NCBI GenBank assembly: GCA_017304135.1
Contig: JAFLBB010000009.1
Span: 28,488-92,487 of the forward strand
Length of the DNA: 64,000 nucleotides
Origin: Acidobacteriota bacterium
Lineage (GTDB): Bacteria; Acidobacteriota; Terriglobia; Bryobacterales; Bryobacteraceae
Reading direction: 5' to 3'
Each line of letters starts with the position of its first letter. Within the stretch, counting starts at the first letter, position 1. The notes under the pieces were generated by a model, which was not told where the DNA came from, did not search any database, and saw nothing but the letters and a program-made list of their open reading frames with translations. Shown here piece after piece: positions 39,501-47,876 of this stretch. Position numbers and translations under genes: made by a program.

Positions 39501-39582
39501 CCGCCCAGATCAGGCAGGAGAGCAACAGCACAAGCGCGGCAGTGGCACGGAATTGCCAGAGATGCGGAAACCAGGATTTCAT
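36574..39582 (-). CDS. exported SBBP beta-propeller protein with TIGR03437 C-terminus
   Basis: A 1002-residue protein. The N-terminus (MKSWFPHLWQFRATAALVLLLSC...) can be read as a signal peptide or, at L-L-S-C23, as a loose lipobox. A DUF7948-like domain follows (about 65-260, L-P-L-A-F-E-P-N-L-G-Q-A). Seven SBBP repeats lie at about 270-730 (G-G-S-G-D-D-A-G-F-S-I-A-V-D type), and a TIGR03437 module at about 760-1002 ends T-G-V-T-V-A-V-Q. Its ATG overlaps the stop of the Lgt-like gene (ATGA). It is probably a surface or periplasmic scaffold; no enzyme motif is visible. Confidence 0.85.
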   Translation of the reverse strand: MKSWFPHLWQFRATAALVLLLSCLIWAGDDSEDNNASGCGDDMLICSLVKFGILEPNPRSWNPGPGLPLAFEPNLGQAGSTVEFLAQGKQLAVYLTAGNAFLTLDEKDGQSKLRATLEGASPRAQAEPEELLPGQTNYLLGSDSSKWITNVPSFRRVRYRDVYPGIDVVYYGHAGELEHDFIVRPGGDPSRIRMALHGAASMSLNAAGDMVVQAGERELLWKKPVVYQEVRGTRRMVESRYRLDKGAIAFELGRFDPDRNLVIDPIVTYSTYIGKLQPETMGRVVSDNQGNVYMLGISYDRSFPVTSGAFQSQVPQGGFQNVLLMKVNPSTNQAVYSTYIGGSFHDQGVAIAVDNSGAIYLAGSTASTDFPVTPGVVKTRFSPPGLTPADQLDCYVTKLSPGGDALVYSTYLGGTRDDSCMSIAVDSQGNAVVGGTTASFSSFPFTRGAAQENAGGGGLDGFVAKLNPTATSLLYATFVGGSGIDSIFSLALDSQGAAYVTGQTTSTAAFPVTDGSAQTRYGGNVTNAPTRLGDAFVVKLNPAGSRFDYGTYLGGSGDDAGFSIAVDAQGNAHLAGTTNSANFPTTSSAPQTRYGGSGRHVVFPAGDAFAAKLNSSGTTLLYSTYLGGSQDDWGMALALDRSGNAWLTGATLSPDFPVSSDATQKTFKGPAGASSTSTGDAWVAQLSSAGNAVLFATYLGGSQNDYGLGIAVDAAGNATVSGGTISTDFPVTSNAAQSAYGGTTLNTLPMGDGFLTRFGGSTSSGGILSVAAIVSAASYAGGGVAPGEIAVITGGGIGPQQLTTLALTPQGTVATTLSETRVTFDGVAAPVLYASSGQTSVIVPYELNGKQSAQMVVEHRGGRSAPLTVPVVQSKPALFSANASGRGQGAILNADFSYNSSTNPVAKGGIVLLFGTGEGPIDPPGVTGRVNSAVFPRILLPTTVTIGGQNARVLYAGAAPGQVGGLFQMNVEVPQGVASGNQEVIVTIGNTRSQTGVTVAVQ

Positions 39583-40358
39583 GCGAACACTTCCCTTCGA
39601 AGCGGGTTGAGGTTTCGGAACGGACGAAGCGTGACGGCGAGCGCAACACCGAGAAGCAGCATCGAGCCATAGGCCCACTGGTCCACCGTGACGCCCAGGT
39701 AGCGCGGCGGGTCGACATGCAGCGTATCGAGCGACAGCCGGAAGCCGCCATAGAGCAGGAAGAAAACCGTGAGAAACAACCCGCGCGACTGTGGGCGGCG
39801 GGCCAGCACAACGAACAACGGGATCATCACCAGCGCCAGGAAGAGAACCTCGATATAGCCGAGATCAAAGCGCGGCATGTCGGGATAGGCGACGGCAAAC
39901 ACACTGCTGGAGGCCAGCCCCGGGTGATCGTGCGTGATGGCGCAGCCAAGGCGTCCGAACAGCCACCCCAGCGGAAACACGGCGGCCAGCGCGTCCAGAT
40001 AATCGAGCGCCAGGGCCGCGCCCATGCGACGCGCCGCAAAGTAGACAAGCGCCCCCAGCAGCCCCCCGGCTAGCCCCCCAAACGAGGCCAGCCCGCCCGC
40101 CGCGAACAGGTCCAGCCACGACAACTGGCTCCACACGCCAGGGAAATAGGCCAGCTTGAACAGCCGCGCGCCGAGCAGTCCGGCGATCACCATGAAGAAG
40201 CTCATCGAAGCGGCGGTGGGCACATCGAGCGTCAGGCGGCGGGCACGGGCGAGCAACGCAAAGTGGGCCACCAGCACGCCCATGGAGGCGCACAGCATCG
40301 GCCAGCGGATCCAACCCCCAGCAAGATGGATGGGGGCCAAGTCTACATACGGAAGCAT
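39579..40358 (-). CDS. divergent prolipoprotein diacylglyceryl transferase-like membrane protein
   Basis: A 259-residue protein with about seven helices and the Lgt layout: G-L-L-G-A-R-L-F-K-L, S-F-G-G-L-A-G-G and F-G-R-L-G-C-A-I-T-H-D-H-P-G. Compared with E. coli Lgt, the H-G-G motif reads F-G-G (H103 replaced) and G-R-L-G-N reads G-R-L-G-C (N146 replaced). The arginine of G-R-L-G (R143) is kept. Standard transferase activity is therefore uncertain; many such paralogues exist without known function. It overlaps the SBBP gene by 4 bp and so is made together with it. Confidence 0.7.
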   Translation of the reverse strand: MLPYVDLAPIHLAGGWIRWPMLCASMGVLVAHFALLARARRLTLDVPTAASMSFFMVIAGLLGARLFKLAYFPGVWSQLSWLDLFAAGGLASFGGLAGGLLGALVYFAARRMGAALALDYLDALAAVFPLGWLFGRLGCAITHDHPGLASSSVFAVAYPDMPRFDLGYIEVLFLALVMIPLFVVLARRPQSRGLFLTVFFLLYGGFRLSLDTLHVDPPRYLGVTVDQWAYGSMLLLGVALAVTLRPFRNLNPLRREVFA

Positions 40359-40488
40359 CCCAGTTCCCTCAACACGCGGAGACTCACTCTTCTGCTAGTG
40401 AGAATTCCGGTCAATGTATCACGCACGGTCGCCGGGGGGTGTCCGCATCAGCTGGAACTCCTGCCCCTCCCCAACCGTACTGAGCGAT

Positions 40489-41139
40489 ATGAACCGCATG
40501 CTGCCCGCGTTGTTGCTCGCCCTCTCCCTGGCCGCCCAAACCCAAAAGCCACCCCGCCGCGCAGTCAACGGCAACATCGTCACCTCGACTCAGGACCCCG
40601 CCGTGCGTCTGGAACTACCGCGCCAGGCGCGCTACCTGGGCGTCGACCGCTGGGACCTCTATGGCGTCGCCGATTGCGCGCTCCACGTATGGGTCGAGGC
40701 CGACGAGCGCAAGGTGATCCAGCGCCTGTACTGGATCCAGTTCGAGGAGTTCCTGCCCACCAAGCCCGAGTCGCGTTACCGCTACCCGTTCACGAAGACC
40801 ACGCGCATGGGAGGCCTGGAGTTTGACGTCCGAGCGAGGTTTGGAGCCACCGGCGGCCCGACCAAGCCGGACTCCGACGGCGGCCATGTCGAAGCCATGG
40901 TGAAGGCGGCCGGCTACCAGTTTCCCGCCGGCACGATGAACGTGCGCCTCGTTCATCTGCCCGATGCGGAGAAGCGCAAGGAGCTCATGATCATCTACAT
41001 CGAAAGCCTCGATGCGATGGGACTGGCCGCCGCCGACCTGGAGCCGGGCGGCAAAGCCGCCGCCCGCTGGCCGGAGTTGGAACGAGGCTTGATCGAGCGC
41101 GCCGCTGAGCGCCTGAAGTTCACGCCACTACCGGACTAA
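40489..41139 (+). CDS. small exported protein of unknown function
   Basis: I do not recognise the family. The 216-residue product has a short signal peptide (MNRMLPALLLALSLAAQ). The mature part has no cysteine cluster or known motif beyond R-L-Y-W-I-Q-F-E-E-F-L-P and an R-Y-R-Y-P-F segment. The start at 40489 was chosen for the signal; the longer frame from 40414 is unconserved in character. It is divergent from the Lgt-like gene and convergent with the TonB receptor gene. Confidence 0.6.
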   Translation: MNRMLPALLLALSLAAQTQKPPRRAVNGNIVTSTQDPAVRLELPRQARYLGVDRWDLYGVADCALHVWVEADERKVIQRLYWIQFEEFLPTKPESRYRYPFTKTTRMGGLEFDVRARFGATGGPTKPDSDGGHVEAMVKAAGYQFPAGTMNVRLVHLPDAEKRKELMIIYIESLDAMGLAAADLEPGGKAAARWPELERGLIERAAERLKFTPLPD

Positions 41140-41147
41140 GGGCGCTG

Positions 41148-44100
41148 CTAGAAGTCCAAACGCAACGCCATCTGGCCCTGCCGCGGCGTGTTGGCCTGGG
41201 CCGAGATGCGGCCAAAGGCAGAGTTGCTGATGTTGGCCTGCGGCGCGGCGAACACAACGCGATTGAAGGCGTTGAACATCTCGGCGCGGAAGGTCAGCGT
41301 GGCCCGTTCCCACAGCGGAATCTTCTTCAACAGGCCGAAGTTCTCATTCCTCCCGGCCGGGTTGCGCAAGCTCGTATGCGAGCGCGCCGAGGTGCCGAAG
41401 GTGAGCGCCCCGGGTACGCTGAAGGCCGCCGGATTGATCCAGCGGTCCACCGCCGGGTCAAAGTTCTCCTGCTTGCCCGCGAGCGTCGCGCCCGCCACGA
41501 CGTTCGGTCGCAGCAGCGCGTTGAACAGCGGCAGCGAGTTGTTCGCCGTGAGGATGATCGGCACACCGCTGGCGTACTGGTGGATGCCTGTGAACACCCA
41601 CCCTCCGACCACCTTGCCCATCACGCCGCCGTCGCGCAGAAACGCCTGGCCCGGACCGAACGGCAGTTGGTAGCTGTAGCTCAGGTTGAACACATGCGGA
41701 ATGTCGGTGATGGCGATGGCCTTCTCCAGCCCGCGATTAAACGTCGTCTGTCCGCCCTGCCCGCCGCCGGCCAGCACGTCGGAATCCGAGATCGTCTTGG
41801 CCCAGGTGTAGGAGGCCAACACGTCGAAGCCCTTGGCCGCACGCACGGTGAGCTGCGTCTGCAGCGAGTGATAAGTGGAGCTGCCGCTCGGGTCGGCGCG
41901 GTTCAGCAGGTTGTTGTACTGCGGATAGGGCCGCAGCGCCTGCGCCACCGAACCCGTGAAGCCGGGATACGGCGACGCGATGCCGGCGGCAATGGCTTCG
42001 GCCGAGTTGAAGGGGCGCGTCAGCAGAGAGCCGAGGCGCAGCAGGTCAGGCGACAGCTCGTTGCTCCGCACCAGCGCCGTGCCCAGGCGGCTGCCCTTCG
42101 TGCCCAGGTAGCCAACCTCGAAGTTCACGCGGTTCACGATCTCGCGCTCAATCGTCATCGTCCAGTTCTGGAAGTACGGCGCGCGGCCATCACCCTTGGC
42201 GATGAGCCGGATCTCCGAACCATTCGCCGCCGAAGGACTGATCACGGGCGGCTGAACAAAGTTCTGTGGGAAGCCGCGATCCCAATTGAACGCCGCCGTC
42301 ACGCCCGCATCAAGCGACTGGAACACCGGCGCGGCGATGAAGCCGTTGGACGAGTTCAGCGAATCGCGCAACCCGGCGTTGGCATTGCCCAGCGCATAGT
42401 AGATGCCATAGCCCGTGCGGACCACGGTCTTGCTGTCAATCTGGTAGGCCAGCCCCAGGCGCGGACCAAAGGCCTTGTAATCGGTATCGGCAAACGACTT
42501 CAGCCCCGAACGGCCCGGCCCGTCACCCAGGAAAATGAGTGCGCCCAGCCGGTTGCCGGCCGCCGGATTCGGCGTGTTGGGATCGAACGTGGAGAGGTTG
42601 TTCAACTTCTCCCCGCGCGGGAAGAAGACGTCGTAGCGGATGCCGTAGTTCACCGTCAGCTTGCGCGTCGCCTTCCAATCGTCCTGCGCGTAGGCAGCCA
42701 GATATTGATAGCGGTTGCGCGGGAAGTAGGCGTAGACGCGGGCCGCGCCGCGGTCCACCGCGCCCAGCAGGAAGCTGGCCACCGCGCTGCCTGTGCGCGC
42801 GTTGCCCGGCAGGCCCGTCTGCAGCGCGTTGAAGTCAAACAGCCCGTTGGCCTGCCAGTTGTCGATGCCGTTGGTTTCCGTCCAGCGGTAATCGATACCG
42901 ACCTTGTAGTTGTGGTTGCCGCGCACCAGCGACAGACTCTCGTTGAGCTGGAACGCGTTGTTGGCCTGCTTCACGGTGGAGTTGCCGTTGAAGTCGCCCA
43001 GCAGGTCATAGCCAGCGGCAAGAAACTGCACGCGCGGAAACGAGCTGTCCGGACCCGTGTTTACGCCGGTAAGACCGAGTTTGTTGGGCCAGTCCTGCCC
43101 GAGCGAATATGATTCGATGCCCGTCAGGAAGCGCGTGTAGCCGAGGTTGATGTGATGGAGCGTGGTCGCGTTGATCACGTAGTCGTGCGTGAGGCGGCCC
43201 CACACGTTGCGGCTGGTGGTGGCGCGGCGCTGCGTCGTCGGGCCGGGCACGCCTTCCGGTTCACGCTGCGTGAAGCGGTCAATGTAGAAGTAGCCGCTGA
43301 TGCGGTTCAGCTCGTTGAACTGATGGTCGATCTTCACATTGGCCTGGTTGGCGCCGGTGGAGCCGCGGCCTTGCGAGACGAAGTTGTTGAACAAGGTGTC
43401 GCTCGACGGCGTGGGCAGCAGCGGCACGATGTTGCGCGACACCGCGCTGAAGCGCGAGGTGGGAATCAGGTTGCCGGCGAACGGCGTGCGTGTGAAGCCC
43501 GAGGCCGTGGAGGTGGTGGTGGCCGGGTCGTAAATGGCCTGGCCGAGCCGCGTGAAGTTGCCCTGGCGATAGTCGTTCGGCAGCACGTTCAACAGCGCGT
43601 TGGCCGCGCCCTGGCGGAAGCGGAAGCCGGAGTAGACGAAGTAGAAGAAGGTCCTGTTCTTGCCGTTATAGAGGCCGGGCAGCCACACCGGGCCGCCGAG
43701 CGAAGCGCCGAATTCGTTCTGCCGGTTCACCGGCCGCCTGCCCTGGAAGAAGCCGCGCGCGTCGAGCTTGTCGTTGCGCAGGTAGTCGAACACCGCCCCG
43801 TGCAGCTCATTGGTGCCCGAGCGCGTGGTGAAGATCTGCACGCCGCCGCCCGTGCGCCCATACTCGGCGTTGAAGTTGGCGCGAATCAGCTTGAACTCGC
43901 CGATGGTCTCCACCGACGGCCGCGCCGAACCGGGAATCACACCGCCGCTCTCAATGCCCGTCGAGGCGATCCCATCGACAAGCACCTCTTTGGCGCGGTT
44001 CGGCGAACCGGCAATCTGCGTGTTCACCGAATCGCCCGTCACCCCGGGAGCCAGGAAGATGAACTGCTCCAGGTTGCGCATCGCGCCGCCGACAAACAGC

Positions 44101-44534
44101 GGCAGGTCCATCAGCTTGTTGCGCTGGATGGTGGTGCCGAGGTCGGAGGTCGAGGTTTCCAGAAGGCCCGTCGTGCCGGTCACCTCCACGGTCTGCTCCA
44201 CGGTGCCCACGGCAAGCGTGTCGGTGAGCGAAATGGTCTGGGCCACGTTCAGCACAATGTCTGTGCGCACATAGCGCCGGAAGCCGGCGGCTTCAATGGC
44301 CACCTCATACTTACCCAGCGGCAGTTGCAGCAACAGGTAGTTGCCCGCTTCATTCGTGGTGGTGCGGTAGGCGACGTTGGTTTCGGTATTGGTGGCGGCC
44401 ACCTTGGCGTTGGCCACCACGGCGCCCGTCGGATCCAGCACGCGGCCGTTCAGCGTGCCGAGATAGGTTTGGGCCGTCAGAGATGCGCAGAAGAGAGTAA
44501 GCGCGAGAATAGCAGGACCAAAGCGATGCATCAT
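41148..44534 (-). CDS. Oar-like TonB-dependent outer-membrane receptor
   Basis: An 1128-residue protein. After a signal peptide (to about 22) comes a carboxypeptidase regulatory-like domain (about 25-105: G-T-L-N-G-R-V-L-D-P-T-G-A-V-V). A plug domain spans about 115-240 (V-E-V-T-G-T, L-V-D-G-I-A-S-T-G, F-N-A-E-Y-G-R-T-G-G-G). A beta-barrel runs to the C-terminal phenylalanine (M-A-L-R-L-D-F), as expected for Bam-dependent insertion. Acidobacteria carry many such receptors, and the substrate (peptide, glycan or metal complex) cannot be told from sequence. It stands alone on the minus strand. Confidence 0.92.
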   Translation of the reverse strand: MMHRFGPAILALTLFCASLTAQTYLGTLNGRVLDPTGAVVANAKVAATNTETNVAYRTTTNEAGNYLLLQLPLGKYEVAIEAAGFRRYVRTDIVLNVAQTISLTDTLAVGTVEQTVEVTGTTGLLETSTSDLGTTIQRNKLMDLPLFVGGAMRNLEQFIFLAPGVTGDSVNTQIAGSPNRAKEVLVDGIASTGIESGGVIPGSARPSVETIGEFKLIRANFNAEYGRTGGGVQIFTTRSGTNELHGAVFDYLRNDKLDARGFFQGRRPVNRQNEFGASLGGPVWLPGLYNGKNRTFFYFVYSGFRFRQGAANALLNVLPNDYRQGNFTRLGQAIYDPATTTSTASGFTRTPFAGNLIPTSRFSAVSRNIVPLLPTPSSDTLFNNFVSQGRGSTGANQANVKIDHQFNELNRISGYFYIDRFTQREPEGVPGPTTQRRATTSRNVWGRLTHDYVINATTLHHINLGYTRFLTGIESYSLGQDWPNKLGLTGVNTGPDSSFPRVQFLAAGYDLLGDFNGNSTVKQANNAFQLNESLSLVRGNHNYKVGIDYRWTETNGIDNWQANGLFDFNALQTGLPGNARTGSAVASFLLGAVDRGAARVYAYFPRNRYQYLAAYAQDDWKATRKLTVNYGIRYDVFFPRGEKLNNLSTFDPNTPNPAAGNRLGALIFLGDGPGRSGLKSFADTDYKAFGPRLGLAYQIDSKTVVRTGYGIYYALGNANAGLRDSLNSSNGFIAAPVFQSLDAGVTAAFNWDRGFPQNFVQPPVISPSAANGSEIRLIAKGDGRAPYFQNWTMTIEREIVNRVNFEVGYLGTKGSRLGTALVRSNELSPDLLRLGSLLTRPFNSAEAIAAGIASPYPGFTGSVAQALRPYPQYNNLLNRADPSGSSTYHSLQTQLTVRAAKGFDVLASYTWAKTISDSDVLAGGGQGGQTTFNRGLEKAIAITDIPHVFNLSYSYQLPFGPGQAFLRDGGVMGKVVGGWVFTGIHQYASGVPIILTANNSLPLFNALLRPNVVAGATLAGKQENFDPAVDRWINPAAFSVPGALTFGTSARSHTSLRNPAGRNENFGLLKKIPLWERATLTFRAEMFNAFNRVVFAAPQANISNSAFGRISAQANTPRQGQMALRLDF

Positions 44535-44583
44535 GCTTTCAGGCTATCGCCCTTGGCCTTCCAGGTGCAATCGAAACGAAACA

Positions 44584-44613
44584 GGCGCTCCGCACCGGTG
44601 GGTGCGAAGCGCC
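44584..44613 (-). terminator. rho-independent terminator after the first PEP-CTERM gene
   Basis: A 13-bp stem (44584-44596 with 44601-44613, one mismatch) and a GGTG loop lie 26 nt after the stop at 44640. On the minus strand it is followed by the T-rich TGTTTCGTTTCG. It also faces the TonB receptor promoter region. Confidence 0.75.
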
Positions 44614-44639
44614 CTTGTGGAATGAGGAGAAGGACTTCG

Positions 44640-45353
44640 TTACCGGCGGCGGCGCAGCGCGGCCAGGCCGAGCAAACCGGCGCCCATCAGCGCATACGTG
44701 CCCGGTTCGGGCACTTCGCCCCTGGGGCTGATCGAGCCGCCGATGGCAAACAGGCTCGTCCCTTCGATGCTGGAGGCGTTCTGGATCCCGATCAGGCCGT
44801 CGGCGTTAAGGTTGATCACAATATTGCCGTCCACGTCGGTCGGCATGACGAGCTTCGAGCCATACGTCGTGCCCGAGCCCAGGTCGTTGAACACGGAAAA
44901 CAGCCCGCTGCCGCCGTTCAGGAGCGTGGTGTACGGGTCGTTCTGGCTCCAGTCCACGTCCCACAGGTTGTAGATCAAGCCATTGGCAGGCCCGGAGTAG
45001 CCGTTGATGGGGTTGTGGATCGAGAGGGTCGCGGACAGGATGTTACCTTCGATGAGCCCTTGGCCGAGGCGGAACAGAAAGAAGTTGTGGTTGCTGAACC
45101 CGGCGACCGGCGGGATCGAGCCGTCGGCGGCAGTGTAGTTGTCGTTGCCCGGATCGTGCAAGCCGTTGTGGTCATACCAGCCTCTATCGAAGGCGTTGTT
45201 GTTGTAGGTGAACGCGCCTGAGTCGGTGTTCACAGTCAGGGTGGCGCCGCTGGCGGCATTTTGGCTGGAGCCAGTGGCGCCAAATATGTAAGCCCCGAAC
45301 GCGTTGGCGCTCGCCAGCGAAAACAGTGCAGTGCAGAGCAATAGTCGTTTCAT
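44640..45353 (-). CDS. PEP-CTERM exported protein
   Basis: A 237-residue protein with a signal peptide (MKRLLLCTALFSLASANAFG). A beta-rich domain of unknown type follows, with Asn/Gly-rich loops. The C-terminal PEP-CTERM tail is V-P-E-P-G-T-Y-A-L-M-G-A-G-L-L-G-L-A-A, ending in R-R-R-R. This tail is processed by an EpsH/XrtA-type exosortase, linking the protein to exopolysaccharide-associated export; no exosortase gene is in the window. The start at 45353 follows GGAGGAGAGG. Confidence 0.88.
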   Translation of the reverse strand: MKRLLLCTALFSLASANAFGAYIFGATGSSQNAASGATLTVNTDSGAFTYNNNAFDRGWYDHNGLHDPGNDNYTAADGSIPPVAGFSNHNFFLFRLGQGLIEGNILSATLSIHNPINGYSGPANGLIYNLWDVDWSQNDPYTTLLNGGSGLFSVFNDLGSGTTYGSKLVMPTDVDGNIVINLNADGLIGIQNASSIEGTSLFAIGGSISPRGEVPEPGTYALMGAGLLGLAALRRRR

Positions 45354-45557
45354 TCCTCTCCTCCGAGGGCGAGCCGGCATCGTGCACTCGGCCGCTCACC
45401 GTATCTCCAGAGGAAAACGCGGCGTTTCGAGTAGAACATCAGTACCGAATTGGGATGAGTTTGTACCAGTTGATCCCCGGCCGCTGATAAGCCGCCCGAC
45501 ACTGTCAGCGCCCATCCCCCGGATGCGGCACACTAACTAGCTGGAGGAACGCGCGCA

Positions 45558-46511
45558 ATGCAACGAGTGGCCTATGTGGATTCGCACACCGGCGGCGAGC
45601 CGACGCGGGTGGTCGTGAGCGGCGGGCCGGACCTCGGCCAGGGCAGCATGTTTGACCGCCTCACCCACTTCCGCGGCCAGCACGACCACTTCCGCTCCGC
45701 CGTCGTCAACGAACCGCGCGGCTCCGATGTCGTCGTCGGTGCGCTGCTCTGCGAACCCGTCAACCCCAAGGCCGCCGCCGGCGTGCTCTTCTTCAACAAC
45801 GTCGGCTATCTCGGCATGTGCGGCCACGGCACCATCGGCCTGGTGGCCACCCTCGCCCACCTCGGCCGCATCCAGCCCGGCGAACATCTCATCGAAACTC
45901 CCGCAGGCGATGTCACCGCCGTGCTCCACGCCTCGGGCGAGGTCTCCATCCGCAACGTGGCCAGCTTTCGCAGCCTCGCCGGCGTGTCGGTGCATGTCGA
46001 GGGTTACGGTCCCGTCATCGGCGACGTGGCCTACGGCGGCAACTGGTTCTTCCTCGTCTCCGGCCATAGCGAGGAACTGACACTCGGCAACGTCGCCCAC
46101 CTCACCGGCTTCACCTGGCGCATCCGCCAGGCGCTCGAACAGCACGGCATCACCGGCACCGACGGCGCCGAAATCGACCACATCGAACTCTTCGGTCCGC
46201 CCTCCACCGATGCCGCCGACTCGCGCAACTTCGTCCTCTGCCCCGGCAAAGCCTATGACCGTTCGCCCTGCGGCACCGGCACCAGCGCCAAACTCGCCTG
46301 CCTGGCCGCCGACGGCGTGCTCGCCGAAGGCGCCGTCTACCGCCAGGAGTCCATCGTCGGCAGCGTCTTTGAAGGCTCCTACACCAAGGCCGGCCGCGAC
46401 AGCGGTTATGACACCGTGATCCCCACTGTCAAGGGCATGGCCTACGTGAACGCCGAGGGCGCCCTCTTGCTGGACCCTCGCGATCCGTTCTGCTATGGTA
46501 TCCGCGAATGA
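45558..46511 (+). CDS. proline racemase-family 4-hydroxyproline epimerase
   Basis: A 317-residue enzyme with both catalytic cysteines: C88 in G-M-C-G-H-G and C238 in S-P-C-G-T-G-T-S-A. Two cysteines mark racemases and epimerases, as opposed to the Cys/Thr dehydratases. With the dehydrogenase genes behind it, conversion of trans-4-hydroxy-L-proline to cis-4-hydroxy-D-proline is the likely reaction. GGAGG is 11 nt before the ATG. It overlaps the next gene by ATGA and is the first gene of a four-gene operon. Confidence 0.92.
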   Translation: MQRVAYVDSHTGGEPTRVVVSGGPDLGQGSMFDRLTHFRGQHDHFRSAVVNEPRGSDVVVGALLCEPVNPKAAAGVLFFNNVGYLGMCGHGTIGLVATLAHLGRIQPGEHLIETPAGDVTAVLHASGEVSIRNVASFRSLAGVSVHVEGYGPVIGDVAYGGNWFFLVSGHSEELTLGNVAHLTGFTWRIRQALEQHGITGTDGAEIDHIELFGPPSTDAADSRNFVLCPGKAYDRSPCGTGTSAKLACLAADGVLAEGAVYRQESIVGSVFEGSYTKAGRDSGYDTVIPTVKGMAYVNAEGALLLDPRDPFCYGIRE

Positions 46512-47638
46512 GTGGCGGCAACCCCGACGTTGTCATCATAGGTGCGGGCATCGTGGGCGCAGCCATCGCCGAACGCCTGAGCGCTGAGCGCCTCAAGGTG
46601 ATCGTCGTCGAGGCTGACTGCGCCGGCAGCGGCGCCACGGCGGCCGGCATGGGGCACGTCGTCGTGATGGACGACTCCGAGGCGCAGTTCGCCCTCACCG
46701 CCTATTCGCGCCGCCTGTGGCAGGAAAAGGAAGCCTGCTGGCCGAAGGCGGCTGAGTATCGCCGGCCCGGCACGCTGTGGGTGGCGGCCGACGCCGAGGA
46801 ATTCGCCGCCGTCGAACACAAACACGCCTGGTACGGAGCGCATGGGGTGCAATCGGAGATCCTCACGGCCGGGGATTTGGCGCGCGAGGAGCCGCAACTG
46901 CGCCCAGGGCTGGCCGGAGCGTTGCGGGTTCCCGAAGACATGGTCGTCTATCCGCCCGCCGCCGCGCGCTGGCTGGTGGAACGGGCGCGGCGCCAGGGCG
47001 CGGTCTACATGCAGGGCGCGCGCGTCGAGCACACCACCGGCTCTGTGGTGACGCTGGCCAGCGGGACCGTCCTCCATACCGGCGGCGTCATCCATGCCGC
47101 CGGCGCGCAAGGGGGCCACCTGCCGGTCACCATCCCCGTGGCCCCGCGCAAAGGCCACCTCGCCATCACCGACCGCGCCCCCGGCTTCCTGCGCCATCAG
47201 ATCGTTGAACTGGGCTATCTGAAATCGGCCCACGGGCACGAGACTGAATCGGTGGCCTGCAATCTGCAACCGCGCGCCACCGGACAGGTCCTCATCGGCT
47301 CGTCGCGCCAGTATGGCGTCCACACGGCGGCCGTCGAGCTTCCCATGCTGCACCGCATGCTGCGGCGGGCGCTGGAGTATATGCCGGGGCTGGCCGGGCT
47401 GCCCGTCGTGCGCACCTGGACCGGCTTTCGCGCCGCCACCCCCGACGGCCTGCCGCTCATCGGCCGCGCGCCGCAGTGCGAGGGCCTTTGGCTGGCTACC
47501 GGCCACGAAGGGCTCGGCATCACCACTTCGCTCGCCACCGCCGAACTGCTCGCGGCGCAGATGCTGGGGCGAGAAGCGGCCATCCCCGCCGAACCCTACT
47601 CGCCTTCCCGCTTTGGAGAAAAGAGCGCCCATGCCTGA
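46508..47638 (+). CDS. D-hydroxyproline dehydrogenase, FAD (DAO-type) subunit
   Basis: A 376-residue FAD-dependent oxidoreductase of the DAO/HcnC type. The dinucleotide motif [11 protein letters not shown] is at about residue 11, and the C-terminal substrate/FAD region has [14 protein letters not shown] and G-H-E-G-L-G-I-T. In D-hydroxyproline and opine/HcnABC-type dehydrogenases this subunit oxidises the amino acid. It overlaps the epimerase (ATGA) and the ferredoxin subunit (8 bp). The substrate assignment rests on the epimerase next door. Confidence 0.88.
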   Translation: MSGGNPDVVIIGAGIVGAAIAERLSAERLKVIVVEADCAGSGATAAGMGHVVVMDDSEAQFALTAYSRRLWQEKEACWPKAAEYRRPGTLWVAADAEEFAAVEHKHAWYGAHGVQSEILTAGDLAREEPQLRPGLAGALRVPEDMVVYPPAAARWLVERARRQGAVYMQGARVEHTTGSVVTLASGTVLHTGGVIHAAGAQGGHLPVTIPVAPRKGHLAITDRAPGFLRHQIVELGYLKSAHGHETESVACNLQPRATGQVLIGSSRQYGVHTAAVELPMLHRMLRRALEYMPGLAGLPVVRTWTGFRAATPDGLPLIGRAPQCEGLWLATGHEGLGITTSLATAELLAAQMLGREAAIPAEPYSPSRFGEKSAHA

Positions 47639-47876
47639 GCCGGTCACGATCATCCTCAACGGCGAACGGCGCCCTGTGGCCGCCGGCTCAAGCGTGGCCG
47701 CCGCGCTCCTCACGATGGGTGTGGCCGCACGGCGCTCGGTGAGCGGCGAAGAACGCAGCGCCGTCTGCGGCATGGGCATCTGCGAGGAGTGCCGCGTCAT
47801 GGTGGATGGGCGCGCCGGCGTGCGCGGGTGCCTCGTCACCTGCCGCGACGGGATGGAGGTGCGGACCAATGGCTGA
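47631..47876 (+). CDS. D-hydroxyproline dehydrogenase, [2Fe-2S] subunit
   Basis: An 81-residue ferredoxin-like subunit with cluster ligands C46-x4-C51-x2-C54-x12-C67. It matches the small HcnA-type subunit that passes electrons between the two flavin subunits. The start at ATG 47631 overlaps the DAO subunit by 8 bp and its stop overlaps the next gene by 8 bp, a tight operon. A longer frame starting at 47313 is a shadow. Confidence 0.88.
   Translation: MPEPVTIILNGERRPVAAGSSVAAALLTMGVAARRSVSGEERSAVCGMGICEECRVMVDGRAGVRGCLVTCRDGMEVRTNG

Noticed and set aside
44640..45557. sigma54 promoter in front of the PEP-CTERM gene
   Set aside because: No GG-N10-GC element with the surrounding consensus was found on the relevant strand.
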